Shown piece after piece: positions 20,605 to 32,341 of a stretch of 64,000 nucleotides of DNA. Made by a program: the position numbers and the translations under genes. The DNA comes from Rhizomucor pusillus. Taxonomy: Eukaryota > Mucoromycota > Mucoromycetes > Mucorales > Lichtheimiaceae. The stretch covers positions 45,785 to 109,784 of the forward strand of contig FWWN02000590.1 in assembly GCA_900175165.2 (NCBI GenBank), given 5' to 3'. Under the pieces are notes generated by a model. That model was not told where the DNA came from and did not search any database. It worked only from the letters and a program-made list of their open reading frames with translations. Each line of letters begins with the position of its first letter. Position 1 is the stretch's first letter.

Positions 20605-22613
20605 TCAAAGGACAACGGCCAGCGTTGTTAAAATGTAAAAGAATAAAAGGACAAGTGATGGAGGATGGAGCGACGCGGCCACACTGGAGGATGCCTCGTC
20701 GGAGGAGGACATTGTCATGCCATGGTTATTGTTTTTAGAATCGCAGACGGACGAGACTTTGCTGGTCTTGACAATGTCAGACGTGGTATAATTAGTATTA
20801 CTGAGAATAGTCGAGTATCCCATTGAATCGAACATGCGTAGCACTCCAGGGCCGATCGGTGACTGGTACACATGCTGCTGCAAAGTGTTGTTGACCGAGA
20901 CATTGTAGAAAATAGTTGGGATGTTGCTGTACATTTCCTGCACAATATCGCTTAGCTTTTGGCCTGTAATAAAGTTTGCCGCCATGATAAAGTCGGGCGT
21001 GTTGAGGTACGAGTCATCCAGATGCGAAATGGATATGCCCAGTCGAAAGTTGCGATCTGACAATTCGGTTTCTGACGTTAGAGTATTGCCTCCCGTGAGC
21101 ATCTGCATCGACGTATATGTTTCATTGAGGTAAGTGTTGTAGTTGTATGTGCTGTTCTTAACAGCCGGTGGAGGGAAATGGAACGATAGAGTGCCATTTT
21201 GGCTCATCGCTGTCCAAAGTTTGTTCGCTACGCGCGATTGGTTCGATGCATTGAACTCCTCAATGAAATTCATTACAAATGCCTTTGCGTCCTGGACACA
21301 AAAGTTCTGCATATCGAATCCGACGGATGCTAGGGAGACGAGAGATGACGAATTGTAGGTCACATCCTTTGTCCACAGAAATTTGTCGAATATCATTGTT
21401 GGCTGGAATCCCGTAACAAATACAGGGCCCGTTTGCTGCTTAATGTACCAATACGGACTTGGTGTCACTAATCGTAGCTCATCTGGATCAATGATACCGT
21501 CGATTAACGTGCGAAAAGGTGACGCTCCGTTTGCAAAGTAGGCCGACCAGGAGCTGATGAAGCCTAGTCCATGCAGAATTTCATGCAGGATTATGTACTC
21601 CAAGTCAATCTGGTCAGCTCCAATAGACGTATCGTTCTGCATATATCCAGTAAATGTCAGATCAAGTCATCTTCAACCCAACCACGCCCACCCTTACCTT
21701 GAAGTAATATTTCCCGCCAGGAGGTACTCCAGTGTTGTTCCAGCCGTTTTTGTACGCTTGTTCGTAATCGATCGAGTTCATGTAGGCATCGTGATTTATT
21801 TCGATAGCAATATCATGATTTGCCCACGCCGAGGTATTATTGTAGGGTGCTAACTGTTTTGCCAATGCTTGAGGATAGATGTAATTTAAATCTGCTCCGT
21901 CCTCAAAGGGCAGAGTGAACTATATATTTGCCGTCAGGATTAGGTAACACAATTTAACATCTTTCGTGGGCATTCATTACCTGCGATGAAGGCACACCCC
22001 ATCCCAATGTATCATTTGCGCATTTGTCGTCACAGAAGCTATAATACGAAGCTTGGATGCTGTTACAACCAAATCATGGTTAGCCATCTTCTGTCAAATC
22101 AAAACGAAAGCCGTTTCTTTACACTTACACTAGATCGTTTTTTATATTAATGACCTGTGAAAAATCGTTCGCAGCGTCTATAAGTGCTCCTGCAACCTTG
22201 TCGCAAAAAGCAGTGTCAATAGTGCAAAAGAGTTCTACGTGGACATGTGCGTTGGCTTGGAAACTGTAATCAGGTGTGCGGTTGGAATTCGCACTCGAGA
22301 CAGTTCCGTCGTCGTCGTTCTTGTCACTGCGAGTCGTTTGCGCAGCTGCTGCTGCCGCCGTTGGTGTCTCAGTCTCTAACGCAAATTTTATTTTGCTGCC
22401 AGCGAGGTCGGCATCGAGAGGATACACTTGATGCGAGCTGCTGTGAATTTGTAACTGCTCACGAACAGAAACGGAACGATCCCGTGAGGATCGAGTAGCT
22501 GCAGCTGCATCGGTTTCACGATGGGCAAATGCTCCTGGTAACCCAACAAGTAGCGTCAAATATAACAACAGAGTTGCTAGAGTGAACATGTCCTGTAAAG
22601 ATAGACATTTCAT
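20605..22613 (-). CDS. Secreted, probably GPI-anchored HExxH protein (putative metalloprotease)
   Basis: Exons 22613-22129, 22059-21981, 21919-21698, 21636-20605; 605 residues. Seen: N-terminal signal peptide (LATLLLYLTLLVGLPGAFA), alanine-rich low-complexity stretch, paired cysteines, a zinc-protease-like HEILHGLGF about residue 275, many N-glycosylation sites and a C-terminal hydrophobic tail (LVLLFFYILTTLAVVL) after a Ser-rich stretch, as for GPI anchoring. The position after HExxHxxGF where metzincins carry the third ligand is Ser, so the exact clan is unclear. A cell-surface protease is inferred from the motif and topology only. Confidence 0.75.
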
Positions 22614-23493
22614 GGCAACTCCTTCGAAGGGGTGAAAGGAAAGAAGAAGAAAAAGGGTTGCAGAATGAAGTTCTGCAGATCCTCAGGTGAAAGGCCGTAA
22701 CGGGGTTTCAAGCAACCAGAATTCCGATTTTGTTATCACTGACTGTGTCACTAAAGCACATGCTTTGGAGAGATAGAAATACGATAAAAACGTGTGGCAG
22801 TAAAAATGATGCTACTAGACTACTTTGTAGGAAGTGGTTATTATCTGCAGGCATCCTCAAAGTACTCAGTATTCCAAACATGGATATGTGTGTTTCACGC
22901 ACCTGTCGTCATGCAACGCTGCTCGAATGTACAGATTGGTGCAGTTGAGCGAATTCTACCTTATAACAATTCGACGAAATTTCTTTGAAAGAAGCATATC
23001 TGCACTTGAAGACGCTGCAAATACTCAACTCTAGTGTGAGACACTACAGTGTAAATTAAAAGTGCCTTCTCTGTAGCTAAATCAAATTATTTGCATTTGT
23101 GTCAAAAAAGTTATCAATCTAGAACTTCTCATTCTTGCAAAGTCGCTTATAAGAGAAGAATAATAATTCTACGCGGCAGAAAATATAACTCTATCGTACT
23201 TAATAACAAGAAGCACCTTTGGAAGGTCGAGTTTCCGTTCGTTGCAGCATATATCCAGAGACGTCTGTAGAGGGCCTACATAGATTGGGTTTGAATACTT
23301 TGGATAGAAACAAAGAATCTGTTAAACAATGTATCCTCCTATATGGCTGCGTGCTATTTCCAGTAGTTGTTCACGAATGGCTTACACCGTAGGTAGAGAG
23401 ATCCATTGTTTAGGAAAGCGGAGTGTTTGTCAATTCCCTTCTTGAAGCAAAAATTCGCGCAACGCGTTGAACGCGCTTTTCGGAAGCGAACCG
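22614..23493. other. Intergenic, divergent promoters
   Basis: About 880 bp between the divergently transcribed HExxH gene and the polymerase delta subunit gene. Short frames exist but none is convincing. I see no repeat or RNA gene. Confidence 0.5.
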
Positions 23494-25505
23494 ATGGCAG
23501 CAGCAAGCTCGAATGTCCAGCCCATGTAAATACGAACATGTTTATGCGAATAAATTGAAAACCAACATGGCTTCTATACCAGGAATGATCAGCTGTGTGC
23601 ACCGCCCAGCGATTTATTTCCAACGCTGGAGAGGAAATCTTCAAATTACGATCGCCTGCCTGATCTCGCTGACAAGCTGGTGATCAAGGATCGATTATTT
23701 CGCCAGCAGTATGCCAGTATTTATTTCGTTCGTCTTCACAAGTTACGCCCTTTTGTAAAAGCAGCAGCCGATGAACGTTGGGCAAATTTACCAGGTACGA
23801 TCAATACGTACAATGTCTGCAACGCGACTCACAGCGTGCCTGCATAGATCGTCCACAATATCTCCCAAAAGTGCTCGATGCTACTGAGAAACGATGCTAT
23901 ATCATTGGAACCATTTACGTTGACATGGCTCTTAAACCAAATATCTTGCATGATTTAAGCGCTGAGGTTGGAATTTTGGAAAAAAGGATTCATTAGAGCA
24001 TCGCACACTGACGAGCAACTGTATAGAGTTCAATAGTTGCTCCTCCGTTACCGAAAAAATACAAGGGTTCAGACGACAAGGTCGCTATTGAGGATGAATC
24101 AGGACGCATACAATTAGTGGGGGCCGCCGTTTCTCAAGAATTTTGGGTTACAGGTCAGTACATACAATCGGTAGGTCGCTGGCTCATATATACTGAGTAA
24201 ACAGGTGTAGGCATAGTGGTTGGGTTATTGGGCAAAGAAACCTCAGCAGGCCAATTCGAAGTGCAAGAAGTGTGCCTCCCCGGTATTGCTCCACAGCTAA
24301 GCATTCCAAAAAGCAGTGAGTTAGATGTCCGTTGCGAATCAATTATCAAAATTAATCCACCCGTTCAGTATCCTCAGAGAAGAAGTATGTTGCAATCCTA
24401 TCCGGTCTCAGCATCGGTGCGGATGCCAACCTTGATCTCAAGACACAGCTGTTGACAGAGTTTTTATCGGGTGAACTGGGAAGTCCCGCCGTAAGTTTTG
24501 ACTCTTCTGTCAGATATCTACAAGCTGCAACGTGCTAAGGCATATATTAGGAACAAACGTCAAGTGCTAGTATCTGTAGAGTCATTCTGGCTGGTAACTC
24601 TGTCGCTCGAAGGAAAGTTGAAGAAGATACGAAAAAGCCTGTAAGTTACCTTAGGACTATCTGCAATGGATGCTCTGATGCTAAGATGCGACCAAAGAAA
24701 AAATATGGATACGATGCCACACGCTACGATGCAACGCCAATGCTCCAGCTTGATGAATTTTTAGAGGAGATATGCGGAACTGTACCTGTGGATGTCATGT
24801 CTGGCCCACAAGATCCGATAAACCGACACTTGCCACAACAAAGATTGAATTCAGCACTTTTCCAAAGAGCACGTAAATTGAACACATTCCAGACAGTAAC
24901 CAATCCGTACTGGGCCAAGATAGACGACGTTGTGTAAGAGGAATGATGCGTCATAATCGAAAGATTGTCTCATTGACAAGCATGCTTGTTCAGCCTGTTA
25001 GGGACTGCAGGTCAAAATATAGATGATCTATACAAGTACACGGATAGTGAAAATAGGCTATCTGTTGCGGAAAGATGTTTGTTCTGGAGGCACATGGCAC
25101 CTTCTGCCCCCGATACGCTATGTAAGGGTCGGTTCAAGCGTACAATAGTTTGTTGACACTAAGGTGTTGCTCCCTCCTGTTTAGGGTGCTACCCGTTCCA
25201 AGATCGAGATCCGTTTCTGCTTGAACAGAGCCCGCATGTCTACTTTATAGGAAACCAAAGCCAATTCGAGCAGAGTTTGATAGAAGGTAAGTAAAACCAG
25301 ACTAGAGCTTGGGCCAAGCTTATGCTAACCCATCGAAAAATAAGGACCGGAGGGGCAGAAGATACGGGTTGTGCTAGTCCCGTCCTTTGCAGAAACAGGT
25401 TTAATCGTTCTTCTAGATCTTGCGACATTGGAATGCACTACAGTACGCATTGCTGATGATAAAAATCCTCAACCGGATGTAGATCCTATGGACACTTCAG
25501 AGTAA
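23494..25505 (+). CDS. POL31: DNA polymerase delta small subunit (POLD2/Cdc1/Pol31)
   Basis: Exons 23494-23525, 23583-23794, 23848-23966, 24027-24153, 24205-24315, 24378-24490, 24551-24640, 24686-24933, 24994-25121, 25185-25286, 25345-25505; 480 residues. This is the B-subunit that bridges the polymerase delta catalytic subunit and Pol32. Seen: FRQQYASIYFVRLHKLRPF, the OB-fold segment EDESGRIQLVG, LSGLSIGAD, CRVILAGNS, VPVDVMSGPQDP, TNPYWAKIDDV, LGTAGQNIDDLYKY, the inactive-phosphatase end SPHVYFIGNQSQF and GPEGQKIRVVLVP. With this splicing every exon joins in phase and no stop remains. The donor at 23967 (GTTGGA) is weak and is the least certain junction. Confidence 0.93.
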
Positions 25506-26488
25506 TAAATTAATTGACTGCAAATAGAATTTCCCCTTGTTATCCTGCTGAACCTGCAGTAACGTATCCGCTTAAGCATTCGAAATCGTAATATAGTATG
25601 AAAGAATCTGGATTAATCGATAACGATTGATCATTCTCAAGCATCGATGATCCTCCCTTCTCAGTCAAAGTCGTGTATGGAGTTCCTGAAGGCCATAATG
25701 ATGACTTGCGGATGGAAACGAAAGACAAGATATACACCACCTGAGCTTATTCCACAATCATCAAATGGAAATTGCTTAAATACATACGACCAGTTCCAGA
25801 AACAAGTCAATCTGTCGACGATGAGGGTCGCGTAGATGTTTATTTTCTTCGTCTTTACTCCCGGCAAAGATTCTTGTCGTGGACGTTCAGTCTCAACATA
25901 CTTACTTTTGTCTCCATTGTTACCTCTACGCTATCTTACAACACCACAGGCGATAACAATTGGGTTCTAATCACCCATTTTGACGCTTTCCTCGACAAAG
26001 ATGTTCAATCGACGCTCGTGCTCCCCCTCAACGACCACCGTATTTCCTGATCCCAACCGCCACGATAACTACAAAGACCGAGTACGGCAATGAGCATCAT
26101 CAGCTGCTCATACGTTTAACGAACTTTGAGCTACTCGCAGTCGCTGGTTACATTGGTCCGACGGCTGGCAGAAATGCTAGAAGAGCGTTCCTCGGTTCCT
26201 CGCTACCAGAGGATAAGGCCACTTGACCATTTACACACCTACAACACCACAAAAAGGTCCCATCAACGAGCTGCTCTGCAACTATACTATAGAGCATGCC
26301 CAGCGTTTGTGTGGTTTCGAGTCATATCGCTTTGCCGTCGGGAATGTCTTTATGTTTGCCATCCTTTGGCCTTCGGCTCTCATCTAAGCCAACAGCGAGT
26401 TCAATCCAAGTGTTATGTTCTATGGACAATACAGTAAAAACGGACCACAAGAGTACAGTGAAACTGTATTTGATCCTTTAAACAGCAT
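25506..26488. other. Decayed coding-like sequence, unidentified
   Basis: Contains stretches of protein-like frame broken by stops, such as RKTRYTPPELIPQSSNGN (about 25,720-25,775), GPTAGRNARRAFLGSSLPED (about 26,150-26,215) and INELLCNYTIEHAQRLCGF (about 26,255-26,315). I recognise no family. It is probably remnants of mobile or duplicated genes. Confidence 0.3.
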
Positions 26489-26680
26489 AGGAGATACACG
26501 CCTCTTGCTTTGACAAACGAATTCCGTTCGTCACAGACATGCCCTGTATGTTTCGATCCTGTTATCCTTCCAATCTGCAGAGTCCATGTCAAAGGGAAAA
26601 TCAAGACTCGATCAGTGCATATCCTGAAGAATGGAACAACGTGGCATCTATCTACAGATCCAGAGGAGTTTGTCTGTTAA
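26489..26680 (+). pseudogene. Zinc-ribbon fragment of a mobile-element type protein
   Basis: One frame reads LTNEFRSSQTCPVCFDPVI followed by a basic stretch and a stop. The pattern Asn-Glu-(Phe/Tyr)-x-(Ser/Thr)-Ser-x-x-Cys-x-x-Cys-Phe is typical of the C-terminal zinc ribbon of TnpB/Fanzor-like and related multicopy proteins. The second cysteine pair and the downstream RuvC-like end are not intact. Assignment to a family is an inference. Confidence 0.4.
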
Positions 26681-26689
26681 ATTATAGTT

Positions 26690-27250
26690 TATCCTGGAAG
26701 ACCGGAGTCAGCATTTTTTAGATGATATTATTATTCTGTCCAGGGCACCAAGTCAGCACCATACCTGTGTTCACTTATTTACCAGATAGTTTCTGGCAGA
26801 CAATATACTAGGGAGCATCGCCAACTCGCGCTATTCATTTTGGCGTCAACGAAAGAAGTCCAAAAACTCAAGGATTTGAATCCTAACACGACGAATTTTG
26901 AGCGACTCAGTGACTCCTGACGTGACCCAAGCCCGACCGACCTCTCTTGTACTGAATGCTCTCCGCAAAGACTCTTCCCGACCACAAAAGCACTCTACAG
27001 CCATGTCAAAAATCATCACGCAGTAGAATGCAGTGTCACTGTCATTTACGAAAATGGTACCAACTTCAAATTGTCACTTTCTGATTAGTATCTCATGTTT
27101 TTGTCATATAGGCAATAAGGAAACACATTTTGTTCTTCAAGAAGAAAACGGTTATCGTTGCCCCGCGTGTAACAGTTGCAAGAACACAGTTGACGCCTTG
27201 TGAAAGCATCTGAAACGCACTGCACAATTATTGTAGATGTACTCTGACAC
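26690..27250 (+). pseudogene. Remnant of a C2H2 zinc-finger gene
   Basis: Two zinc-finger-like pieces survive: CTECSPQRLFPTTKALYSHV plus NHH (about 26,940-27,030), and, after a possible intron, GYRCPACNSCKNTVDAL with a stop before KHLKRTA (about 27,145-27,220). Frames are interrupted elsewhere. Likely part of a decayed transposon-borne or multicopy gene. Confidence 0.4.
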
Positions 27251-27630
27251 ACATTTAGCCAGCGACAATGATATCCCTGCGCAACCATTAATGCAGATTG
27301 GTTAGGTCCCCAACCCTTCCGAATTTGTGTTTGGAAGCCAAGCCATCTCAACAAAAGACACGAAGGTACCAGGCTGCAGCGAATTTCGCTTGCCAGCAAG
27401 CGTGTGGCTCGGAAGAGGAAATACAAACATATGGATTATAAAGAAGCTGCGCCTCGAGCCAGTCGCATTAGTCAACAAGGAAGGGTCCGAGGAGAATGTT
27501 CTGATCCACGTGAACCGCTTGTCAAATATAATTCGAAATGAAAGGAGAGGCGAGGCCGTTACCGAGCAAAAGCGTTTGCAACACACTCCTCTTTTGTCTG
27601 GTTTCTCCTTCACTTATCCCGTCAGTTGAA

Positions 27631-27790
27631 CAACATGGTCATCGCTTCTTTGGCACTTCTGATACCGTTAAATGCCTGGTATATGCCGACGATATTTCGT
27701 TTGCAACACTGTTTAAGCCCCTTTATAAGCCCATCTTTGCAAAGATAATAAACAATATTTATAACTTGAGCTTGCGTATACTCGCAGTTT
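27631..27790 (+). pseudogene. Reverse transcriptase scrap with YADD motif
   Basis: The frame reads VKCLVYADDISFATLF, matching the catalytic YADD block of non-LTR (LINE-type) reverse transcriptases, followed by about 25 residues of plausible continuation. No endonuclease domain or further RT blocks are seen in frame nearby, so only a short remnant remains. Confidence 0.55.
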
Positions 27791-28365
27791 GTGTGCTTTG
27801 CCGATTCATCTCAGGATTCTAGATAGATGGGGTTCTATCTCTCTTGGCAGTCTGTAGATGGCGTAAATTGCTATGCGAGATGCGGTAAGTCGGTAAACAC
27901 AGACGATGCGAGTAGAGGCGGTCCACATTCATTAATATGGCCCATTTAACTTCACTCTACAACGAAATATATATCTAGGACGCGAGAGTCTGTTTCTACT
28001 GATCTCAAGCTTTCGGTACATACTCGCCACGTCTCTGTACGACGATTATGCGTCGACTAGTTGCATAATCTGGACGGATGCTCTCTCCCCCCCCCCGCAA
28101 ATTTAATCACCGTTCCGACATGCATTGTTAACGTTGTTTCCTTCATCCAAAGGAAGACATGCCTATGTACATAGTCTGTGGCCGTTTAATGCACCAAACA
28201 ATTTTTTCTCTTGTATCAAAAGCTATTCCAGTGTATCATCGTGTAAAAAGGACTGCAATCGTTACCAGCTTAAGTTGCCATCTTGCTGTATGTCGATCTA
28301 GACCATTGATATCCCTTGAACTTGTTGAAACCGAGCATCATTAGCTACTATCACATTTTTTGCAG
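27791..28365. other. Non-coding, decayed
   Basis: No supported feature apart from a C-run at about 28,087-28,096. It sits between the RT scrap and the mannosidase relic. Confidence 0.4.
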
Positions 28366-29130
28366 GTTCCTGACGCAGCTAGTTTCGCAGGATGTGCCCT
28401 ACAATCCGCTGACATGCAAGAGGGCCGAGGAGGAGCTCTTGGGCGCGCATGACAGATGGTACAACAATGCTGGAGACGAAGTTCCAACGTACGAGGAAAA
28501 AGATGATATTATCGAAAACTCTTCAGAGCTCAAGCCGCCTGTGGCACGACCTCCTGGTTTGAGAGCTAGAGAGAACCAATACTTGCTGCGACCAGGTACG
28601 CCCCACTGGATCGATATACACGTATTTGTCGCACTAAAAATCTATCTTTAAACTTTTTCTGTAGAAACCTTGGAAAGTGTATTCACCATGTATAGAATCA
28701 CCCGGTGAACAGAAATATCACGGACGCTGCGCCCTTTAATTTTGATACATGCTGTATAGCATACCTGAGCATTACATTGGACATGTTTATGTTTCAAAAC
28801 AAGCAATATGGATGGGAGATCTTCCAAGCTATCGAAGAGTACTGCAAGACAAGTAGCGGCTATTCGGCAATCCAGATTTCTTCGCTGTCCATGGCAGCGA
28901 GGACGCAGTAGTTGAAAATCAGAGCGACGCCATGAAGAGGTAAGAGAAAGGGTCTCTTTTTCTTTAAGAAAATGAATCGGCATATTCAATCTAAGCGCGC
29001 GTTGCTTTGACGGTTTTTGCGGGCTGGGACTTTCAAGTATCTCTGTATTTGCTTTTCAGTCTGCAAGATTTGGATCTCGCTGGTTGAATATACTTCAACA
29101 CTGAGGCGCATCTCTTGAACGAGGACCGGT
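28366..29130 (+). pseudogene. GH47 class I alpha-1,2-mannosidase relic (3' third)
   Basis: GH47 enzymes trim mannose from N-glycans in the ER/Golgi. Surviving pieces in order: ENQYLLRP | ETLESVFTMYRIT across an apparent intron (28596-28664), YGWEIFQAIEEYCKTSSGYS, then in another frame ENQSDAMK, then FLRAGTFKYL and YLLFS in two frames, and finally FNTEAHLL, the conserved calcium-site end. At least two frame changes and in-frame stops (for example just before YFNTEAH) separate them. The N-terminal two thirds are not seen upstream. Confidence 0.8.
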
Positions 29131-30114
29131 GGAGCGGGAATCAATGCTGCTTTCTTCTCAATCATCAAAATAGAAAGGACATATTAACAGCGTTAGAACC
29201 AAAACCATAAGAAAAAGCTTGCTCCATTGTAATTTGCGTTATTGTTTTTCCTGCCATGAGTTCATATAAGATACGTTTTAAAGTTCGATTAGATCACGTT
29301 CCCGTCCAACAATATGCCATGAATGTGTATGTTGCCGCGGACTAGTGTTGCACACACCGACGGTGGTGAGCGACCAGTGCTTCTATATGCACAGCAATCG
29401 AGTATTGTAAACGAACACTTGTGTGAGATGAGCAAAGTGCAGCAGAGTGTAGAGTAAAAGTTAGAAAGAACCCTGCAGCTGTTGGTTGAAAGGGCACAAA
29501 AAATGAATCTGTCAAATATTCGCCGGTGAATGGGCGATTACCAAAAAAGTGTAGTGCTGTAACAGCTGAAGTGCAGCCACTAAGCCCATAACGTGAATCT
29601 GTCCGACAGCTATGTATTTAGATACCAATGGCGGTTTTTTTCTCCACCCAAAGGAAAATTTGCAAATAAAAAAAATATTCTCCACAAGAGCGAGTTGCAT
29701 GTGGACCAAATATTGGGTAACACGCGAGGTCATAATTTCTTGAACACCGAGCCCGCGGATTAAACGTTATGTAAACTGTTTTGGCTTTGAAGACTCTGCC
29801 AAACCGCGGCTCACAGCACGGTTATCTCGTTTACATACAGTGGGTTTACATCGTACGCTGTCAAGGTGGAGATTGTAGGAAACTATTTGTCTCTCGGGGA
29901 TTGTTGTAGAATTTGTCGTTGTTCTATTCATGCTCACTCCATTTTCGCAAGACTTGCCTGCTTCACATTCCTTTTTTGTACAAGCTAATTAAATATTGAA
30001 CGAGCTTTCTTATTCTTCTCGTCAGGCACCTTTTTTTTCTTTTCTTTCTTTCTTCTATCCTCTTGGCTGAACCGTATCGACACCTCCTCTCCACTCATTT
30101 AAACCGCATGATCG
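29131..30114. other. Intergenic, upstream of methyltransferase
   Basis: Nearly 1 kb without a convincing gene. The last 150 bp are strongly pyrimidine-rich (CTTTTTTTTC-type), common just upstream of start codons in this window. Confidence 0.5.
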
Positions 30115-31467
30115 ATGGGTAATCAGCCTTCCTCCCGGTTCCGGAGCTCGAGTACAACAATCGATGTGTCCACCAACGATCCCTTGCCGTGGCGCCGAAA
30201 CTCCGGACAGCGCGAGTATCCACTACCGAGTATATGCTCGTCGCCAGAAGGCCGCGTCAAAGCCAGGAAAGCGTCGTCGCCCACGCTGCTCAACTCGAAA
30301 CCTCAGCGAAGTCAATCGTACTTCAAGTCGCTGCGGGCAGTGCGGCCGCCGTCGCCACCCTCACTCTCACCACGTGCAACAACAGACAGCAGCAGCGACG
30401 GCGGCGGCGGTGCCGATACCAGCACGCCACCATCGGCAGCAACGACGATCGTACATCCGCTCGAACAACACGCTCACGATGATTCTGTGTGGATAGCCGG
30501 CCGAAAGTTCGCGGACTCGCAGCAGTACATTTTACCGTGCGACGAGGAAGAAATTGACCGGCTGCATTTTCTGCATTTTATGATACGTTTTGCCATCCAA
30601 GGGTAAAGAAAGAGCAGCTTCTTTCTTTGTGAATTATTATTAGGATGAAAAAAGAACCTAATCCTTTTGCTTTCTAGCAATTACCTGGCGCCAGTTAGTG
30701 ACGTGCTGCGCAAGGGCGGACGAGTCTTGGATGTTGGATGTGGTCCGGGGACTTGGACAATGGAGATCGCTGGCGAGTATCCAAGGTCCCAAGTCATCGG
30801 TGTGGATATGAGCACCATATTTCCGGTCGAAATCAAACCTTCAAACTGCACGTTCCAGCAATACAACTTGTTGGATGGTCTGCCGTTCGAAGACGAGTCG
30901 TTTGATTTCATATTCATGAGGTACTTTTCACAAATCAGTCGAAAGAAGGAAAACGTGACCCTAACGTACAATGTACATAGATTTGTTGGTCTTGGTATCC
31001 CCACTGAAAAATGGACAGATGTTATCGCGGACTTGGTGCGATTGTTGAAACCCGGTGGATGGATTGAACTGACAGAAGCCGATGCGGAGATCCACCAAGC
31101 TGGACCAACGTTTCGCGAATACAATGAGCAATTTGTCAAGGTCCTGCAAGAACGAAATCTTGATCCCGCAGCAGGCAAGACTCTCAAGGAACGACTCGAA
31201 GCGACGAACAAGCTCACAAATATCACATCCTCTTTTATATCCTGCCCTGGAGGTGTGTGGGCAGGCAAGTTGGGCCAGTTAACCTTGCAATCCTGGGAAG
31301 CATATTACCGTGCACTGGCGCCTCTGGTGTGTCGCACACTCAACTTGTCTGTCAACCAGTATACCGCGCGGCTGCATCTTTGTTTGAGGGAAGCAGACGA
31401 GTACAAGACGTTTGAAAATGTCCACTTTGCTTTCGCCCAAAAGAAGCAACAGCAAACTGAACAATAA
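30115..31467 (+). CDS. SAM-dependent methyltransferase with possible N-myristoylation site
   Basis: Exons 30115-30602, 30678-30920, 30981-31467; 405 residues. Class I methyltransferase: motif I is VLDVGCGPGTWTMEIA, the acidic post-I residue lies in VIGVDMS, then DGLPFEDESFDFIFMR and LLKPGGWIELTEAD. This order matches fungal LaeA/Umta-like proteins. The N-terminus MGNQPSS fits an N-myristoylation signal (Gly2, Ser6-type), followed by ~130 disordered Ser/Pro-rich residues. Substrate unknown. All three exons join in phase with consensus splice sites. Confidence 0.85.
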
Positions 31468-32341
31468 CAGCCCTTTCAATTCCCCCAACCCCATGCCCAA
31501 TCTTTAGTACTACCAGTAACGTTAATAATAATACAATCTCCCCCACCCCCACCATAAAGTAGTGATGTTTCTCCAGACGGTGAGCACAGTTCCTTCAAAC
31601 TTGATTGGCATTTCTGTTCACAGCGGTCTTACGTTTATTGGGTACAAATTACAAATGCGTTATGGCTTGCTTTATCGAACGATAGATGTATTCTTCGAAA
31701 TCAATTTCTTGAGCCGAAAAGATAGTGAGGATAGAAAGGCTCGGTGTATTTGCCGTACAAGCCATTGCAGCAATTCAACGGCGTCTTTGTAGATACGCTG
31801 GGATGTATCGTCGAGTCACGGTCGTCAGATACTTGAGAGGGAATCAAAGCCTTCTTCTCGGCCTTTTTCGTTGGGAGTAGTATCTCAAATCTTATTCGCC
31901 TGGCATTGGACCTCAGACCTACTGTGGTGGCGTTTCGCTTTCTCATTGCGGACCTGCTGGCTTTCAGGCAAACTTTTTTTTGTCTGCCTGCGAAAAAGTT
32001 TGCATACTGCACCTTTTTTTTTCTTTCTTTTTTGACAAGCTCTGCCGCTTCGCAGAACGCGGACGCAAAGGACTGATCTCGGGTGACCATAGAGAACAAG
32101 ATCATACACTGAAAGTGCACCACCGTACTGCCACTGCTGTCAGAGTTTTGAGGCGATCTTGCCGAACATACCCTTCAAATCTCACGCGTACTTTTTTTCC
32201 TTCTCCCCCCCTCTCATACGCACACACGCACACATACACAAACACACATATCATTTACCGTTATACTCTTTTTCTCGCATCCCTAACTACCTGTGTACAT
32301 ACCGCTTTCTTCATAGCTATCTTTTTTCTAGTTCTTAAATC
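31468..32341. other. Intergenic
   Basis: No supported gene. A minus-strand frame at 31,701-32,123 is basic and low in resemblance to anything known. T-rich runs and a CA microsatellite (32,217-32,250) precede the next gene. Confidence 0.4.

Noticed and set aside
31701..32123. Minus-strand frame of 140 codons
   Set aside because: Basic, lysine-run composition from T-rich sequence on the other strand; no domain, and start context is poor.
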